Shown: positions 40,964 to 51,529, numbered from the stretch's first letter. The stretch: 64,000 nucleotides of DNA from Mycobacterium sp. D16Q13 (GCF_002013375.1 NZ_MAEW01000003.1:310001-374000); one strand, 5' to 3'. The notes: generated by a model from the letters alone, not told the origin. Numbers and translations: made by a program.

Positions 40964-41764
40964 TCATTCCTTGCGCCAAAACACGCCAGTCCCGTCAATT
41001 TCCACGATCTCCGCGGTTATCCCATGCTTCGTGCGGTAATCCGTGACGGCCTGTTTGCACGAGTCAAGTGCGTGGTAATCGTCGACGATGCAAAAACCTC
41101 CGGGAGACAAACGCGCATAAAGCCCGTCGAGCGCCTGGATTGTGGATTCATAGAGGTCGCCATCAAGCCGCAACACGGCGATTCGTTCTATCGGGGCATC
41201 ATGCAGCGTGTCTTTGAACCAGCCGGGAACAAAACGGACCTGGTTGTCCAACAAACCATAGCGCTGGAAATTAGCCCTGACATTCTTTTCGGTCACTGCC
41301 AGGATGGGTGCCGCGAGGTGCAGCCTGTCTCCCTTGTCCGCCTTGTAATGCGCGGTATCCGGAGGAGGCACCCCCTCGAACGAATCGCAGAGCCAGACAC
41401 TGCGCGTCGTATCCCCATACGCGGCGAGAACTCCTCGCATGAGGATGGATGCACCACCGCGCCATACTCCGCATTCGACCAGGTCGCCGGGCACGTGATC
41501 AGCAAGCGCCGTCTCAACGCACTGCTGCAGACTGGTGAGTCGCTGCATCCCGATCATCGTCAACGCATCCGCCGGCCAATCCAGACCCAAGTCACGTTTG
41601 TGCGCATCGAACGGACGCTTGCGCACGAGCACGTAGTCGCCAAATTTGAAAAAGGGGCGGTGCAGCCAGTTCCAACCCACTGGCACAAGTTCGTCAACTC
41701 CGTATCTGGTGAGGTCCTTCCGAAGAAGGTCCAGATAAGCGGATCGAGTGTCGTAATCGGTCAC
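40964..41764 (-). CDS. TylF/MycF-family sugar O-methyltransferase
   Basis: This protein of about 266 residues is a macrocin O-methyltransferase family member. It contains LVECGVWRGGASILMRG (SAM site), VWLCDSFEGVPPPD, and LRLDGDLYEST with GFCIVDDYHALDSC, which provide the metal-binding acidic residues of MycF-type enzymes. A GTG start at 41764 is chosen; a TTG two codons upstream is possible. It lies 49 bp upstream of gtf2 on the same strand, so the pair is probably co-expressed. It is probably one of the enzymes that O-methylate the terminal rhamnose of GPL (inference). Confidence 0.82.
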   Translation of the reverse strand: MTDYDTRSAYLDLLRKDLTRYGVDELVPVGWNWLHRPFFKFGDYVLVRKRPFDAHKRDLGLDWPADALTMIGMQRLTSLQQCVETALADHVPGDLVECGVWRGGASILMRGVLAAYGDTTRSVWLCDSFEGVPPPDTAHYKADKGDRLHLAAPILAVTEKNVRANFQRYGLLDNQVRFVPGWFKDTLHDAPIERIAVLRLDGDLYESTIQALDGLYARLSPGGFCIVDDYHALDSCKQAVTDYRTKHGITAEIVEIDGTGVFWRKE

Positions 41765-41983
41765 GGTCAAGAACTGCCCCTATCTCGAAATGCTGGTGTC
41801 CCGTCCCAGCGCTAACAATAGCCGTCTGAACGACACCGTCGACACGTTTCGGACCGGGCCACTCCCCTTGTAGGCGCTGCATTTTCAGTGGAATCTGTCA
41901 AGAATTCTTATGCACGAATGTCACCAAATATCTGGCACTCGCTCCCGGCGCAGATCCCCTGGCCCTTCATTTAGTATTCGGCG

Positions 41984-42838
41984 TCATCGGAACACGGCAC
42001 GGGGCAGCCGCTTGGGCTCTGCTGCCCGATGAATCACCACCACGGAGTCGAAAACCTCGATCCGGTCGATGATGGTGGCCGCGAACGGCACCTGGACTTC
42101 CTGAAGCCGCTTGGGATGGTCCTCCATGATCTGGTAGACCGACCTCATCTCCATATAATGAGCGTGCATCGCATCCATCAGCCATTTGGTGAAGTCGATG
42201 AAAGATTCACGCTGATCGCGATAAATCGTCCAGTAGTTGGCGCAGACGTCCTCGACGATGTAGACCCCGCCGGGCCGCAGACGCGGAAACAGATACCTGA
42301 ACGACCCGATCATCTGTCGAGGAGTATGACCGCCGTCATCGAGAACGGTGTCGAACGGTCCGAACTCCTCGACCACGGTCCCGAGAAAGTGTGAATCGGT
42401 CTGATCACCGATCCGCACATGGATATCGCGCCCGGGGTCGTCGTGTTGCGCAGCCTCGGGGTTGATGTCGAGGCCCACGATCGTGGCTTGCGGCAGGTGC
42501 GCGCGCCACATGTGCAGAGATCCGCCCCGATCCACCCCGATCTCGAGCATTCGCTCGGTCCGCGTCAGAGCGTTCTGATAGATGGGCAGGTAATGACGCA
42601 GCTTGTGCACATTGTCGGTGTTCTCGAATATCCCCCCGATAGGGGTATCGGCGGGCGCTGAATGATCGGCCCGCATCGAGACCGTCCTGGCCAGGTCCGG
42701 GCCCAGCGCGTCGAGCATCCGGCGACGGCCCGCGTACGGATAACGTCGCGCAATGAACGGCGGTTTGGTCTGCAGTGCCAGACGGAAGAGCGGCATAATC
42801 ACGAGATCCTTTGCTGTCCTTTGATGTTCGAAGAACAT
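41984..42838 (-). CDS. MycE/CmcI-like sugar O-methyltransferase
   Basis: This 284-residue SAM-dependent methyltransferase is of the MycE / cephalosporin-hydroxylase-like type. The motifs are MLEIGVDRGGSLHMWRAHLP, IVGLDINPEAA, FDTVLDDGGHTPRQMIGSF and GGVYIVEDVCANYW. The DDGGHT stretch carries metal ligands and the likely catalytic His. It is the third sugar-type methyltransferase of the cluster and lies between atf1 and the gtf2 group. Three sugar methyltransferases fit the di- to tri-O-methyl rhamnose and O-methyl 6-deoxytalose of GPLs. Which position it modifies is unknown. An internal ATG at 42796 is an alternative start. Confidence 0.8.
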   Translation of the reverse strand: MFFEHQRTAKDLVIMPLFRLALQTKPPFIARRYPYAGRRRMLDALGPDLARTVSMRADHSAPADTPIGGIFENTDNVHKLRHYLPIYQNALTRTERMLEIGVDRGGSLHMWRAHLPQATIVGLDINPEAAQHDDPGRDIHVRIGDQTDSHFLGTVVEEFGPFDTVLDDGGHTPRQMIGSFRYLFPRLRPGGVYIVEDVCANYWTIYRDQRESFIDFTKWLMDAMHAHYMEMRSVYQIMEDHPKRLQEVQVPFAATIIDRIEVFDSVVVIHRAAEPKRLPRAVFR

Positions 42839-42907
42839 CGCCCATTCTCAGAATCCCGAAATGCCATGCAACTCAGCCTACCGACTCTTCATGGCGACAC
42901 CGGTGCG

Positions 42908-44026
42908 CTAACTGTCCTCGCGCGGGGACAGAGCCCGTTCTCGCAGTCCCCGACTATCTGACTCCGCCGGGGTCGCCGTCGGGTCGATTTTCTTGCGTCT
43001 GAGGCGCGATTTGAGCGCCAGTGCGCGCTTCTCAACCAGGAACCAACTGAATGCGGCGGGCACCAGCGTCGCACCCGCCGAGACAACAAAGAAAACGAAG
43101 GGGTTCAGGCTGGCTAAACCCGCGACAGCCAAAAACTGCTGTGTCGGCGACGCGTAGATGTAGACGCCGTACGACAGGTCCGTCTGTATGTTCATGCGCT
43201 TGTTCTTGATCAGCACCCCCGAAACAACGACGGCATACGCGAGCGGAAGAGCGCCGATCACGCGGTAGTCGGGCAGCATGCCCGAGGCCAGCACAATCCC
43301 GGCGCTCGCCACCACAAGCGACCATCGGGCTGGTATCACGTCTCGCCACTGATACAGCAGCGCACCAGCAGAGAACATGATGGCGCTGCGCACGGCGAGC
43401 TGCGGGATGGTCCATAACCCGGGGAAGGTCAGCGGCGGCAGGAGAATTGCCGCAATCGTTGCCAGTACCAGTATCACCGGCGCTGTCCACCGGCGACTCG
43501 CAAGGCCGAGTAGCCCGAGCCCCGCGACGGCGATGTAGCACATCACCTCAAATACGAGTGACCACAGGGAGGCGTTCCAGATTCCGGGGTATGGGATATC
43601 GCGCGGCGTCCCACCCACATCGAACTGAAGCTGCACCAGTGCGCTGTTTTTCAGCATGTATTCGATCGGTGCGCTGGAGAACAGCAGCCTGGCGGCCGAG
43701 CCACCCTGGATCGCAACACTGAGCGGAGCGATGACAAAGGCCGTCACCGCCAGCACGACGTAGTACCCCGGCAAAATGCGAAGGGCTCGAGCGAGGAAGT
43801 AGTCGCGCGTGCTGGGATTACGGAGCCAACTCGCCGTGATCAGAAACCCGGAAAGGGCAAAGAATCCGTCAACTCCCACCGAGAACAGCAGTTGAAGTAC
43901 TGCCTTCGATTCCACGACATGCCCGGTGAGTGGGAACGAGTGGAAAAGAATGACCTCGGTCGCCAAAGCGAGCCGACAGGCGTTCAGCGCGTTGTTTCGC
44001 GAATCGAATACAGAACCGAGCTTCAT
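42908..44026 (-). CDS. atf1: GPL O-acetyltransferase Atf1-like
   Basis: This 372-residue integral membrane acyltransferase-3 family protein has about ten transmembrane segments. The catalytic-type histidine is in LFHSFPLTG near residue 28, and FFALSGFLITASWLRNP and SLWSLVFEVMCYIA follow. Start and end are clear, and the C-terminal basic tail is cytoplasmic. It is intact, unlike its paralogue atf2. In related strains Atf1 and Atf2 acetylate the 6-deoxytalose of GPL in sequence, so this strain may still make mono-acetylated GPL (inference). It lies upstream of the MycE-like methyltransferase on the same strand. Confidence 0.87.
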   Translation of the reverse strand: MKLGSVFDSRNNALNACRLALATEVILFHSFPLTGHVVESKAVLQLLFSVGVDGFFALSGFLITASWLRNPSTRDYFLARALRILPGYYVVLAVTAFVIAPLSVAIQGGSAARLLFSSAPIEYMLKNSALVQLQFDVGGTPRDIPYPGIWNASLWSLVFEVMCYIAVAGLGLLGLASRRWTAPVILVLATIAAILLPPLTFPGLWTIPQLAVRSAIMFSAGALLYQWRDVIPARWSLVVASAGIVLASGMLPDYRVIGALPLAYAVVVSGVLIKNKRMNIQTDLSYGVYIYASPTQQFLAVAGLASLNPFVFFVVSAGATLVPAAFSWFLVEKRALALKSRLRRKKIDPTATPAESDSRGLRERALSPREDS

Positions 44027-44190
44027 GCGCCTCCACCACTCTTCGCCGGAAGCGCCATCGTATCGTCATATCAGTTCGAGATCAGGCTTTCCGGTGTTTC
44101 CACATGTAGTTGGAAAACATTGTCACAACTGATGATTCACAATCATGCCGGGCCTTCTCGCCGCCAAATCTCCGTCGCGGCGCGATGTGC

Positions 44191-45264
44191 TCAAAAACGA
44201 TTCGGGCAGCCCTTGTCGATCCATTCGAGAAGTGCATGCAGGCCGTCCTCAAGCGCCCACTTCGGACTCCACGCGAGCTGTTCGATTGCCGGCTCGATAT
44301 CGCAACTCGCGGCGCGCACATCGCCGTCCCGGAACTTCCCGACAACAGTGGGCTCGGGCGCGGCACAGATGCCGGCGACCTTACGCGCCAACTCGTCAAT
44401 GGTTGTCGCGGTGCCAGAACCGATATCAAGGGTGCGTCGCTCGACTGCGGGCGCGTGCACCGCGGCGAAGAGTGCGTCGACAACGTCGTCGATGAAAACA
44501 AAGTCGCGGACTATCCGCCCGTCCTCGTAAACCTCCAGCGACTGCTTCTCGCGTGCCAGACGCGCGAAGAGGGTGACGATTCCGGTGTAAGAGTTGGTGA
44601 GTGACTGGCCGGGCCCGTACACGTTCTGTAGTCGCAAGACGCTGAGGTTGGTGTCGCGCGCGGCCGCCCAGGACGCCAACAGATGTTCCTGGGCCAGTTT
44701 GGTGCCTGCGTAGATGTTCGTGGGGCGGGGCTCTGTCCGGCCGGCGCAGCTGGGAAGCGGCTCCGACGCCTCCCCCGTAGGTCCTTTCGGATCCCACTGG
44801 CCGGCAAGTAGTTGTGCATGACTGCGCGGGCGCGGATAGAAGACATCCGCACCGGACTGCCACGCACCTTCGCCATACACCGCACGCGACGATGCAAGCA
44901 CCAGCTGATCCGGCACAAGTGCCGCACGACTCAGGGCGTCAAGGAGTTGGGTTGTGCCCACCACATTGACCGAACCGTGGCGCGTCGCTTCCGAAAGCGA
45001 CTGCGCTGTACCCGTCTCCGCAGCCAAATGAACAACCTGCGAGGGTTCGAACAACCGAAGTACGGCATCCCAGTCAGGGGCATGGGTGACGTCTCCGGTG
45101 AAGAGCCGCACCGACGGTGGGAGGTCGATCTCTCGGCCTCTCGCGTGTACCTGCGGGTGTAGGACGTCCATCACCGCGACGTCGTATCCCGCTTGAACCA
45201 GACGGTTGGACAGCGCGGATCCGATAAATCCCGCTCCACCAGAAATGAGTACAGATTTCGACAA
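44191..45264 (-). CDS. NAD-dependent sugar nucleotide epimerase/dehydratase
   Basis: This extended short-chain dehydrogenase has the N-terminal nucleotide motif SGGAGFIGSALSNRL, a HLAAETGTAQSL segment, SSRAVYGEG and the catalytic-type IYAGTKLAQEH (Tyr-x3-Lys). The frame is open to 45309, but a TTG at 45264 (LSKSVLISGG) has a GGGAGG ribosome binding site about 8 nt upstream and removes a non-family leader, so it is preferred. The enzyme probably supplies dTDP-6-deoxytalose or another dTDP-deoxyhexose for the GPL glycosyltransferases, with rmlA acting earlier. It is often labelled rmlB-like in GPL loci, but whether it is a dehydratase or an epimerase cannot be settled by eye. Confidence 0.8.
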   Translation of the reverse strand: MSKSVLISGGAGFIGSALSNRLVQAGYDVAVMDVLHPQVHARGREIDLPPSVRLFTGDVTHAPDWDAVLRLFEPSQVVHLAAETGTAQSLSEATRHGSVNVVGTTQLLDALSRAALVPDQLVLASSRAVYGEGAWQSGADVFYPRPRSHAQLLAGQWDPKGPTGEASEPLPSCAGRTEPRPTNIYAGTKLAQEHLLASWAAARDTNLSVLRLQNVYGPGQSLTNSYTGIVTLFARLAREKQSLEVYEDGRIVRDFVFIDDVVDALFAAVHAPAVERRTLDIGSGTATTIDELARKVAGICAAPEPTVVGKFRDGDVRAASCDIEPAIEQLAWSPKWALEDGLHALLEWIDKGCPNRF

Positions 45265-45404
45265 AGCCGACGCCTCCCGTTCTTTACAGAGCAGCTCGCT
45301 GACCCGCACGCATCGGTAATGCGTTCCGGGTCAATGATATCGATGGTCCATGTGTCATCACACGGGGTTCTTCCGGCATGGGCCGCCGCACGGTAACGCC
45401 TGAC

Positions 45405-46664
45405 CTAAGCACGGGCGGCCCTCTCCTCCAACAGGTCGGCCGCCTTGTTGACGCTCTCGTACGGCTTGGACATGTGGGGAGCGATCGCCCGAGCCCGGAC
45501 CGCACATTCCGGGCTGAGGATCTCACGCAGGTCCGCGACCAGCGTCTCGCGAGTCGTCGTCGAAAAGCGCCGGGAGGTACCCACTTTCATGCGCTTGAGC
45601 TGATTTCCCCAAAATGGCTGATCACCAACAGTCCAGAGGATCAAGGTAGGCACTCCGGCGCGCAGGCTCGCCGCCGTCGTGCCCGAACCGCCGTGGTGAA
45701 CGATCGCCCGGCTCACCGGAAAGACCGCCGCATAATTCACCACTCCGACCACCTTGACGTGCGGGGCGGTGTGAACGTCGCTGAAGTCAGTCGCGCCGGC
45801 ACACACCAATGCGCGCTCCCCCAATTCCGCGCATGCTGAACTGATCATCTCCACTGTCTCTGCCGGAGATTCAACCGGGATGCTCCCCGAGGCGAAACAG
45901 ATAGGCGGTGGCCCCGCGGCGATCCATGACATGACCTCGTCATCGGCCGCCGTCGTCAACTCCATGGTGAGCGCACCCACAAACGGCCTTCGTCCGCCAT
46001 ACTTCGCCCATTCCTCCGCCAGTCCGCGAAAGCAAATACTGTCGTAAGCCTGGATTTCCAGCGACCCGCGCTGGCCGATCCGCCGCGGCGAAGGGCTCCC
46101 CGCCTTGGGCAAGCCGAGCTCACGCCGTTGCGCATCCTCTGCCTTCTTGGTCACGCGCCAGGTCAGCCAGTCATAGGCGGTCATCGCTGTGCGTGTCAAC
46201 GGCGGAGGCAGGAGCGGAAAGAGCTGACCGTTGGGGCGCCACGGCATGGTGTGCAGGGCAACCAACGGGATCCCATAGAACTCGGCAACATTGGCGGCCG
46301 GTTCCTCATAACCCACGCTGGTTGACAGAAGATCCGATCCATCTGCCACCGACACAAGAGCCTTACTCATTTCCGACCACTGTTCGGTGACCAGTTTCAG
46401 GGCCTGCTGACACAACGCGACCAGATCCTGGACCCTCCAAAAATGACGAGTCCACGACATCCACAAGTCGCGGTATTCATCGAGCTGCGGCCCCACCTGA
46501 ACGCCGTAGGACACCGCCGAGAGTCCGACCGACTCTGCGAAGCCGATCAAGTCAGGCGGAACCGCCATGCGCACTTCGTGTCCCCTGCGCTGCAGTTCCC
46601 GTCCGACAGCAACGGCAGGTTCGATATCGCCGCGCGTGCCATAGCTTGCCATGGCAAATTTCAT
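45405..46664 (-). CDS. gtf1: GPL glycosyltransferase Gtf1-like
   Basis: This 419-residue GT1-family glycosyltransferase begins MKFAMASYGTRGDIEPAVAV and has the C-terminal VHHGGSGTTAASLRAGVPTL donor site. It is the first minus-strand gene after mmpL4b in the tailoring region and sits beside the sugar-nucleotide epimerase. By order it matches gtf1, which in M. smegmatis puts 6-deoxytalose on the allo-threonine of the lipopeptide. The frame is complete. Three highly similar gtf genes in the locus suggest tandem duplication followed by acceptor specialisation. Confidence 0.86.
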   Translation of the reverse strand: MKFAMASYGTRGDIEPAVAVGRELQRRGHEVRMAVPPDLIGFAESVGLSAVSYGVQVGPQLDEYRDLWMSWTRHFWRVQDLVALCQQALKLVTEQWSEMSKALVSVADGSDLLSTSVGYEEPAANVAEFYGIPLVALHTMPWRPNGQLFPLLPPPLTRTAMTAYDWLTWRVTKKAEDAQRRELGLPKAGSPSPRRIGQRGSLEIQAYDSICFRGLAEEWAKYGGRRPFVGALTMELTTAADDEVMSWIAAGPPPICFASGSIPVESPAETVEMISSACAELGERALVCAGATDFSDVHTAPHVKVVGVVNYAAVFPVSRAIVHHGGSGTTAASLRAGVPTLILWTVGDQPFWGNQLKRMKVGTSRRFSTTTRETLVADLREILSPECAVRARAIAPHMSKPYESVNKAADLLEERAARA

Positions 46665-47130
46665 GACGGTATCGACCTCCCCGATATGTTTACGTACTCG
46701 CAGAATGGCCGTCAGTGCTGCCGGTCATTATTACCGATCTTGTGCGTCACGGATAGCCTCAAGATGATGGGCACACATGTGTCTCCAAATTCCAAAACGC
46801 CAATGCAGCTACAGCCGAAAGAATTCCGTTCCATGGATTGCCACACGTAAAATCGCTATCCCGGATGAAGCGGCAATGCAATACGAGCCTGCCCGTATTG
46901 CGCAGGTCTCACGATATCCGTATGCGGCTGCGGCCGTGCCGGATCGATCGTGACAGACTTTGTCGTGACTCAGAGGTCGCCGAACGCCACTCGCACACCC
47001 CCTCCCCGCGATTGATTCCGTCGGCATTCCGTCTTCATACGCGATAGGGTGGCGTGTGGGTTGCGCCGCGACAGCGTAGAAAATGTCGCCGCCGCAACCG
47101 AACTCGGATTGTCGTCGAGTAGGAGCACAC
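46665..47130. other. Divergent intergenic region between gtf1 and rmlA
   Basis: This 466-bp interval has no supported gene. It must contain the promoters of the minus-strand gtf1 group and of rmlA. A TAGGGT near 47044 is a weak -10 candidate for rmlA, and AGGAG lies just before its ATG. The left half (46700-46860) is comparatively AT-rich. Confidence 0.4.
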
Positions 47131-47997
47131 ATGCGCGGCATCATTCTCGCGGGCGGGTCGGGCACTCGCCTGCATCCGATAACGACGGGTGTCAGCAAGC
47201 AGTTGCTGCCGGTGTATGACAAACCGCTGATCTATTACCCGTTATCCACCCTGATCATGGCCGGAGTCCGCGACATTCTGGTGATCACCACGCCTTTTGA
47301 TGCCCCGGCATTCGAGCGACTTCTCGGGGACGGCTCGACATTCGGCATTAGCTTGACCTATGCGGTCCAGCCCAAACCGGAGGGGCTGGCGCAGGCGTTC
47401 GTCATCGGTGCCGAGCACATCGGCACCGACACTGCGATGCTGGCACTGGGTGACAACGTCTTCTACGGGCCCGGCCTGGGCACCAGTCTGCGCAGGTTCG
47501 AGAACATCAGCGGTGGAGCGATTTTCGCGTACTGGGTGGCTAACCCGTCGGCGTACGGTGTCGTGGAGTTCGATGCCGCCGGCGTCCCGTTGTCCCTGGA
47601 AGAAAAGCCCGCGAATCCGAAATCCCACTATGCGGTGCCCGGCCTGTACTTCTACGACAACGATGTCATCGAGATCGCGCGCTCGCTGCAGAAGTCTGCT
47701 CGGGGCGAGTACGAGATCACCGAGGTCAATCAGACCTATCTGGATCAGGGACGTCTTTCCGTCGAGGTGCTGCCGCGTGGAACCGCGTGGCTGGACACGG
47801 GCACGTTCGACTCACTGCTGGACGCGAGCGATTACGTACGCACCATCGAGCGTCGCCAGGGCCTGAAGATTGGCGTGCCGGAAGAAATTGCGTGGCGTGC
47901 GGGTTTCATCAATGACGACCAGCTCGCTGCACGTGCCCAACAGCTACTCAAATCTGGATACGGAAGTTACCTACTTGAGCTCTTGCAGCGGAAATAG
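47131..47997 (+). CDS. rmlA: Glucose-1-phosphate thymidylyltransferase
   Basis: This 288-residue cytosolic enzyme makes dTDP-glucose from dTTP and glucose 1-phosphate, the first step towards dTDP-rhamnose and dTDP-6-deoxytalose. The nucleotide-binding motif [20 protein letters not shown] is at about residues 8-27, and [18 protein letters not shown] and [17 protein letters not shown] are typical of RmlA. The ATG at 47131 with AGGAG upstream is the start; the frame extends back to 47083 without support. It lies on the plus strand within the GPL locus. rmlC and rmlD are not in the window, so those steps must be encoded elsewhere. Confidence 0.93.
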   Translation: MRGIILAGGSGTRLHPITTGVSKQLLPVYDKPLIYYPLSTLIMAGVRDILVITTPFDAPAFERLLGDGSTFGISLTYAVQPKPEGLAQAFVIGAEHIGTDTAMLALGDNVFYGPGLGTSLRRFENISGGAIFAYWVANPSAYGVVEFDAAGVPLSLEEKPANPKSHYAVPGLYFYDNDVIEIARSLQKSARGEYEITEVNQTYLDQGRLSVEVLPRGTAWLDTGTFDSLLDASDYVRTIERRQGLKIGVPEEIAWRAGFINDDQLAARAQQLLKSGYGSYLLELLQRK

Positions 47998-48133
47998 ACC
48001 GATGTTCTGGTCGGCGGTAACAGAATGGATTGCCGGACGTATAAATAGTCATGGGTCTGAGTGCACCCTGGGCCTTGGGTTTCGTTGAATACGTAAAGTT
48101 GATGTGGTCGGTACGAGGGAGGCAATTGAGAAC

Positions 48134-48472
48134 ATGAACAAACTGTCACTGACGAAGATTGTGGCGGCCGTTGGCGGTGCCACGCTGGCGTTGAGCGCGG
48201 GCGCCGGACTCGCATCCGCGGACCCTGTTACGGACGAGATGGTGAACAGCACCTGTACGTACGATCAGGCCAACGCGGCGCTGCACGCGGAGAACCCGAT
48301 GGCCGCGGAGTATTTCGACCAATCACCCCCGAATCAGCAGTTCATGCAGGAATTCCTCAGTTCACCAAAGGCCAAGCGCGTGACCATGATCAACCAGGTC
48401 AGGGGCAATCAGGGCATCGAGTTCGTCATACCCGTCTTCCAGCAGATGGTGCGCACCTGCCACAAGTACTGA
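48134..48472 (+). CDS. Small secreted hemophore-like protein
   Basis: This 112-residue protein has a classical signal peptide (MNKLSLTKIVAAVGGATLALSA..., with likely cleavage after ASA). The mature helical domain of about 80 residues has two cysteines (STCTYDQ and VRTCHKY), as in the mycobacterial heme-binding hemophore-like family (Rv0203 type). The frame extends to 48104, but ATG 48134 with GGGAGG upstream starts the signal peptide. It lies between rmlA and the convergent mmpL4b and has its own terminator. Heme binding is inferred from family resemblance. A structural or transport role linked to the adjacent MmpL system is equally possible. Confidence 0.75.
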   Translation: MNKLSLTKIVAAVGGATLALSAGAGLASADPVTDEMVNSTCTYDQANAALHAENPMAAEYFDQSPPNQQFMQEFLSSPKAKRVTMINQVRGNQGIEFVIPVFQQMVRTCHKY

Positions 48473-48485
48473 GTCTTTTACCCAC

Positions 48486-48524
48486 AAAGGCCGGGCCGAG
48501 GTGAACCCTCGCCCGGCCTTTTGC
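48486..48524 (+). terminator. Intrinsic terminator after the hemophore-like gene
   Basis: AAGGCCGGGCCGAGG pairs with CCCTCGCCCGGCCTT (one bulged base) around a TGAA-type loop and is followed by TTTTG. It begins about 14 nt after the stop at 48472 and lies before the mmpL4b end, so it may act on both strands. Confidence 0.75.
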
Positions 48525-48571
48525 GTTGGCAACACCGCATCCAACACCAAAGCGATTGAGCCAAAGCGTGA

Positions 48572-51529
48572 TTAGTTGTTGAACTTCGGCAGCTCGGTGG
48601 TCGGATCGTCATCGTCCTGTCGAGCCGGGACGGACGGTGCCGGGCGGGCGCCAACGGGCTCAAGCAGAGCACTCGGCGGTCGCGGCCGTACTCGCTGCGG
48701 CCACCAGAACCACCGGCCCAGGAGCGCCGCGATCGACGGAGTCATGAACGAGCGCACGATCAGCGTGTCGAACAACAGGCCCAGCCCGATGGTAGTGCCG
48801 ATCTGACCGATGATCTGCAGATCGCTGACGACCATCGAAGCCATGGTGGCCGCGAACACCAATCCGGCTGATGTGACGACCTTTCCGGTACCGCCCATCG
48901 CGCGGATGATGCCCGTGTTCAGCCCCGCACCCAGCTCCTCTTTCATCCGGGAGACGAGCAGCAGGTTGTAGTCGGACCCCACCGCCAACAGGATGATCAC
49001 GGACATCGCCAACACCATCCAGTGCAGATTGATGCCAAGGATGTACTGCCACAGCAGCACCGACATGCCAAAGGACGCGCCCAGCGAGAGCGCCACCGTG
49101 CCGACGATCACCAGAGCCGCGATGAAGCTCCGGGTGGTGACGAGCATGATGATGAACACCAGGCAGATCGCCGCGATGCCCGCGATCAGCAGGTCGTAGG
49201 TCGAGCCGTCCTTCCAGTCCTTCGCGGTTGACGCGGCACCGGCTAGGTAGATCTTGCCGCCCACCAGAGGCGTTCCCTTGAGCGCCTCCTCTGCCGCGTT
49301 ACGGATCTGCTCGATCCGGGTAATGCCCTCCGGCGACATCGGATCACCATTATGAGAAATGATGAACCGCACCGTCTTTCCGTCCGGCGACAGGAACGAA
49401 CTCATCGCGCGCTGGAAGTCGGGGTTTTTGAACACTTCTGGGGGCAGGAAGAACGAATCGTCATTCTTGGAGGCATCGAATGCCTGTCCCATGGCCATTA
49501 CGTCATTGGTGGATTCGTCCATCGAAGCGAACTGCCCGGACATGGTGGCGTACATGGTGAGCACCGAAGTCCGCATGCTCTGCATGACCTCGATCATCTG
49601 AGGGAACTGGACAAGCAGCTGCGGCATGATCGCGTCCAGCTGATCCATGTCCCTGACGAGAACTAACAACCCGTCATCGAGCGCGTCGACTGCGTCCATC
49701 GCATCGAAGATCGATCTGATCGAGAAGCAGATGGGGATGTCGAAACAGTGCTTTTCCCAATAGAAATAGTTGCGGATCGGCCTAAGAAAGTCATCGAACA
49801 GCGCAATGCTGCCCCGTAAGTCGTCGGTGAGTTGCTGCACCTCATGGGTATGGCCCGTCATTCGGTGTGTGGTCTCGGACATCTGCTTCATCACGAGGTA
49901 CGTGTGCTGCATCGTCGCGATCATCTTCGACATATCGTCGGCCTGCTTTTGCATGTCGGCGATGCGCTTCTTCTGGAATCGAGTCGCCTGTACCTGGCCG
50001 GCGCTTTGCAAACTGAGCAAGAAGGGCACCGATGTGTTGGCGATCGGGGTTCCCTCGGGGCGGGTAATCCCCTGCACCCGCGACACCCCACGCACCTTGA
50101 AAATGGCCTTGGCGACCTTGTTCAACACCAGGAAGTCGGCGGGGTTTCGAAGATCCCGGTCGGTTTCGATCAACAACACATCGGGCGTCAGACGCGACTC
50201 GGAGAAATGTCGTTGTGCGGCAGCGAATCCCTGATTGGCGGGGATATCGCCGGAGATGTACAGCCGATCGTTGTAGCTCGTCTTGTACCCCGGCAACGTG
50301 GACAGCCCCACCAATGCCACCGCCAACGAGGCGACCAGGATGGGTGCGGGCCAGCGGACGACTGCCGTACCCAGCCCGCGCCACCGCTGAACCCGCAGCT
50401 TACGTTTGGGTTCAAGCAACCCGAATCGGCTGGCCACCGCAATCCCCGCGGGAACCAGCGTGACCGCGACCGCGACGGCCGCCAGCATGCCGATGGCACA
50501 CGGAATGCCCATAGTTTGGAAGTAGGGCAGCCGCGTGAAATGCAGACACAGAATGGCTCCGGCGATAGTCAGCCCGGAGGCCAGGACAACGGGGGCCACG
50601 CTGCGATATGTGGTGTAGTAGGCCGTTTCCCGGTCCTCACCGGCCTGGCGCGCCTCTTGATACCGGCCGAAGAAGAAGATCCCGTAATCGGTGCCGGCGG
50701 CGATGCTCAAGAAGACCAGCATGTTGACGGCGAACGTCGACAATACGAAAACGTCGTGGTACCCGAGGAATGCCACAATGCCACGGGCAGCGGCCAATTC
50801 GACGCCGACCATGATCAGCAGCAGGATCACCGTGACAACGGAGCGATAGAGGATCAACAGCAACGTGAAGATGATGACCACGGTGACCGCGGTGATCTTC
50901 AGAATCGACTTGTTGCCCGCATGCTGCATATCCGAGGCGAGCGGCGCCGCACCGGCCACATAGACCTTGACGTCGGTGGGAGCGGCGGGCAACGTCCGAT
51001 TGACGATCTCGCGGATCGCGGCAACCGACTCGTCCCCCACCGCGGTGCCTTGATTACCAACGAGATTCAACTGCACGTATGCGGCCTTTTCGTCGGGACT
51101 CTGCACACTCGAGGACGTCAGCCGATCGCCCCACAGATCCTGCACGTGCTCAACGTGTTTGGGATCGTTACGCAGCTCGCGGATCAGTCCGGCGTAGTAC
51201 GTATGCGCATCCTCGCCGAGCGGCTCCTTCCCCTCAAGCACGATCATCGCGGAGCTGTCCGAGTTCGATTCGTTGAAGTCCTTGCCCATGCGCATGATGG
51301 CCTTGACGGCCGGCGCATCCTGCGGCATCAGCGATACCGAACGCGCTTCCGCGACGTTTTCCAACGCGGGGATCGCCTTGGTCCAGTCCCAATTGACCGA
51401 CGCCAGCGTCGTATACAGAATCAGCGCCAGCCAGCCCAGGATGATCAGAGGCGACAGGTTTCGTATTGTTCGCGCGATAAACGGCCGCGAGTGCGCTGAG
51501 TTTGTCTCAGCACTCATCCCCGGTCTCAT
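48572..51529 (-). CDS. mmpL4b: GPL transporter MmpL4b
   Basis: This 985-residue RND-superfamily transporter moves GPL or its precursors across the inner membrane. It has 11-12 transmembrane helices and two large periplasmic domains. The proton-relay type segments are [16 protein letters not shown] near residue 290 and [19 protein letters not shown] in the second half. A long helical stretch contains a conserved Cys pair, CFDIPIC, shared with MmpL4a. The ATG at 51529 overlaps the mmpL4a stop (TGATG); the frame extension to 51628 is not used. The C-terminus is rich in Pro and Asp. The gene is intact, whereas mutations in it give rough, GPL-negative variants in M. abscessus. Confidence 0.95.
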   Translation of the reverse strand: MRPGMSAETNSAHSRPFIARTIRNLSPLIILGWLALILYTTLASVNWDWTKAIPALENVAEARSVSLMPQDAPAVKAIMRMGKDFNESNSDSSAMIVLEGKEPLGEDAHTYYAGLIRELRNDPKHVEHVQDLWGDRLTSSSVQSPDEKAAYVQLNLVGNQGTAVGDESVAAIREIVNRTLPAAPTDVKVYVAGAAPLASDMQHAGNKSILKITAVTVVIIFTLLLILYRSVVTVILLLIMVGVELAAARGIVAFLGYHDVFVLSTFAVNMLVFLSIAAGTDYGIFFFGRYQEARQAGEDRETAYYTTYRSVAPVVLASGLTIAGAILCLHFTRLPYFQTMGIPCAIGMLAAVAVAVTLVPAGIAVASRFGLLEPKRKLRVQRWRGLGTAVVRWPAPILVASLAVALVGLSTLPGYKTSYNDRLYISGDIPANQGFAAAQRHFSESRLTPDVLLIETDRDLRNPADFLVLNKVAKAIFKVRGVSRVQGITRPEGTPIANTSVPFLLSLQSAGQVQATRFQKKRIADMQKQADDMSKMIATMQHTYLVMKQMSETTHRMTGHTHEVQQLTDDLRGSIALFDDFLRPIRNYFYWEKHCFDIPICFSIRSIFDAMDAVDALDDGLLVLVRDMDQLDAIMPQLLVQFPQMIEVMQSMRTSVLTMYATMSGQFASMDESTNDVMAMGQAFDASKNDDSFFLPPEVFKNPDFQRAMSSFLSPDGKTVRFIISHNGDPMSPEGITRIEQIRNAAEEALKGTPLVGGKIYLAGAASTAKDWKDGSTYDLLIAGIAAICLVFIIMLVTTRSFIAALVIVGTVALSLGASFGMSVLLWQYILGINLHWMVLAMSVIILLAVGSDYNLLLVSRMKEELGAGLNTGIIRAMGGTGKVVTSAGLVFAATMASMVVSDLQIIGQIGTTIGLGLLFDTLIVRSFMTPSIAALLGRWFWWPQRVRPRPPSALLEPVGARPAPSVPARQDDDDPTTELPKFNN

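Noticed and set aside
49832..51499. 555-codon plus-strand frame opposite mmpL4b
   Set aside because: It is antisense to an intact, clearly homologous MmpL; its sequence is low-complexity His/Gln/Asp with no family signature.
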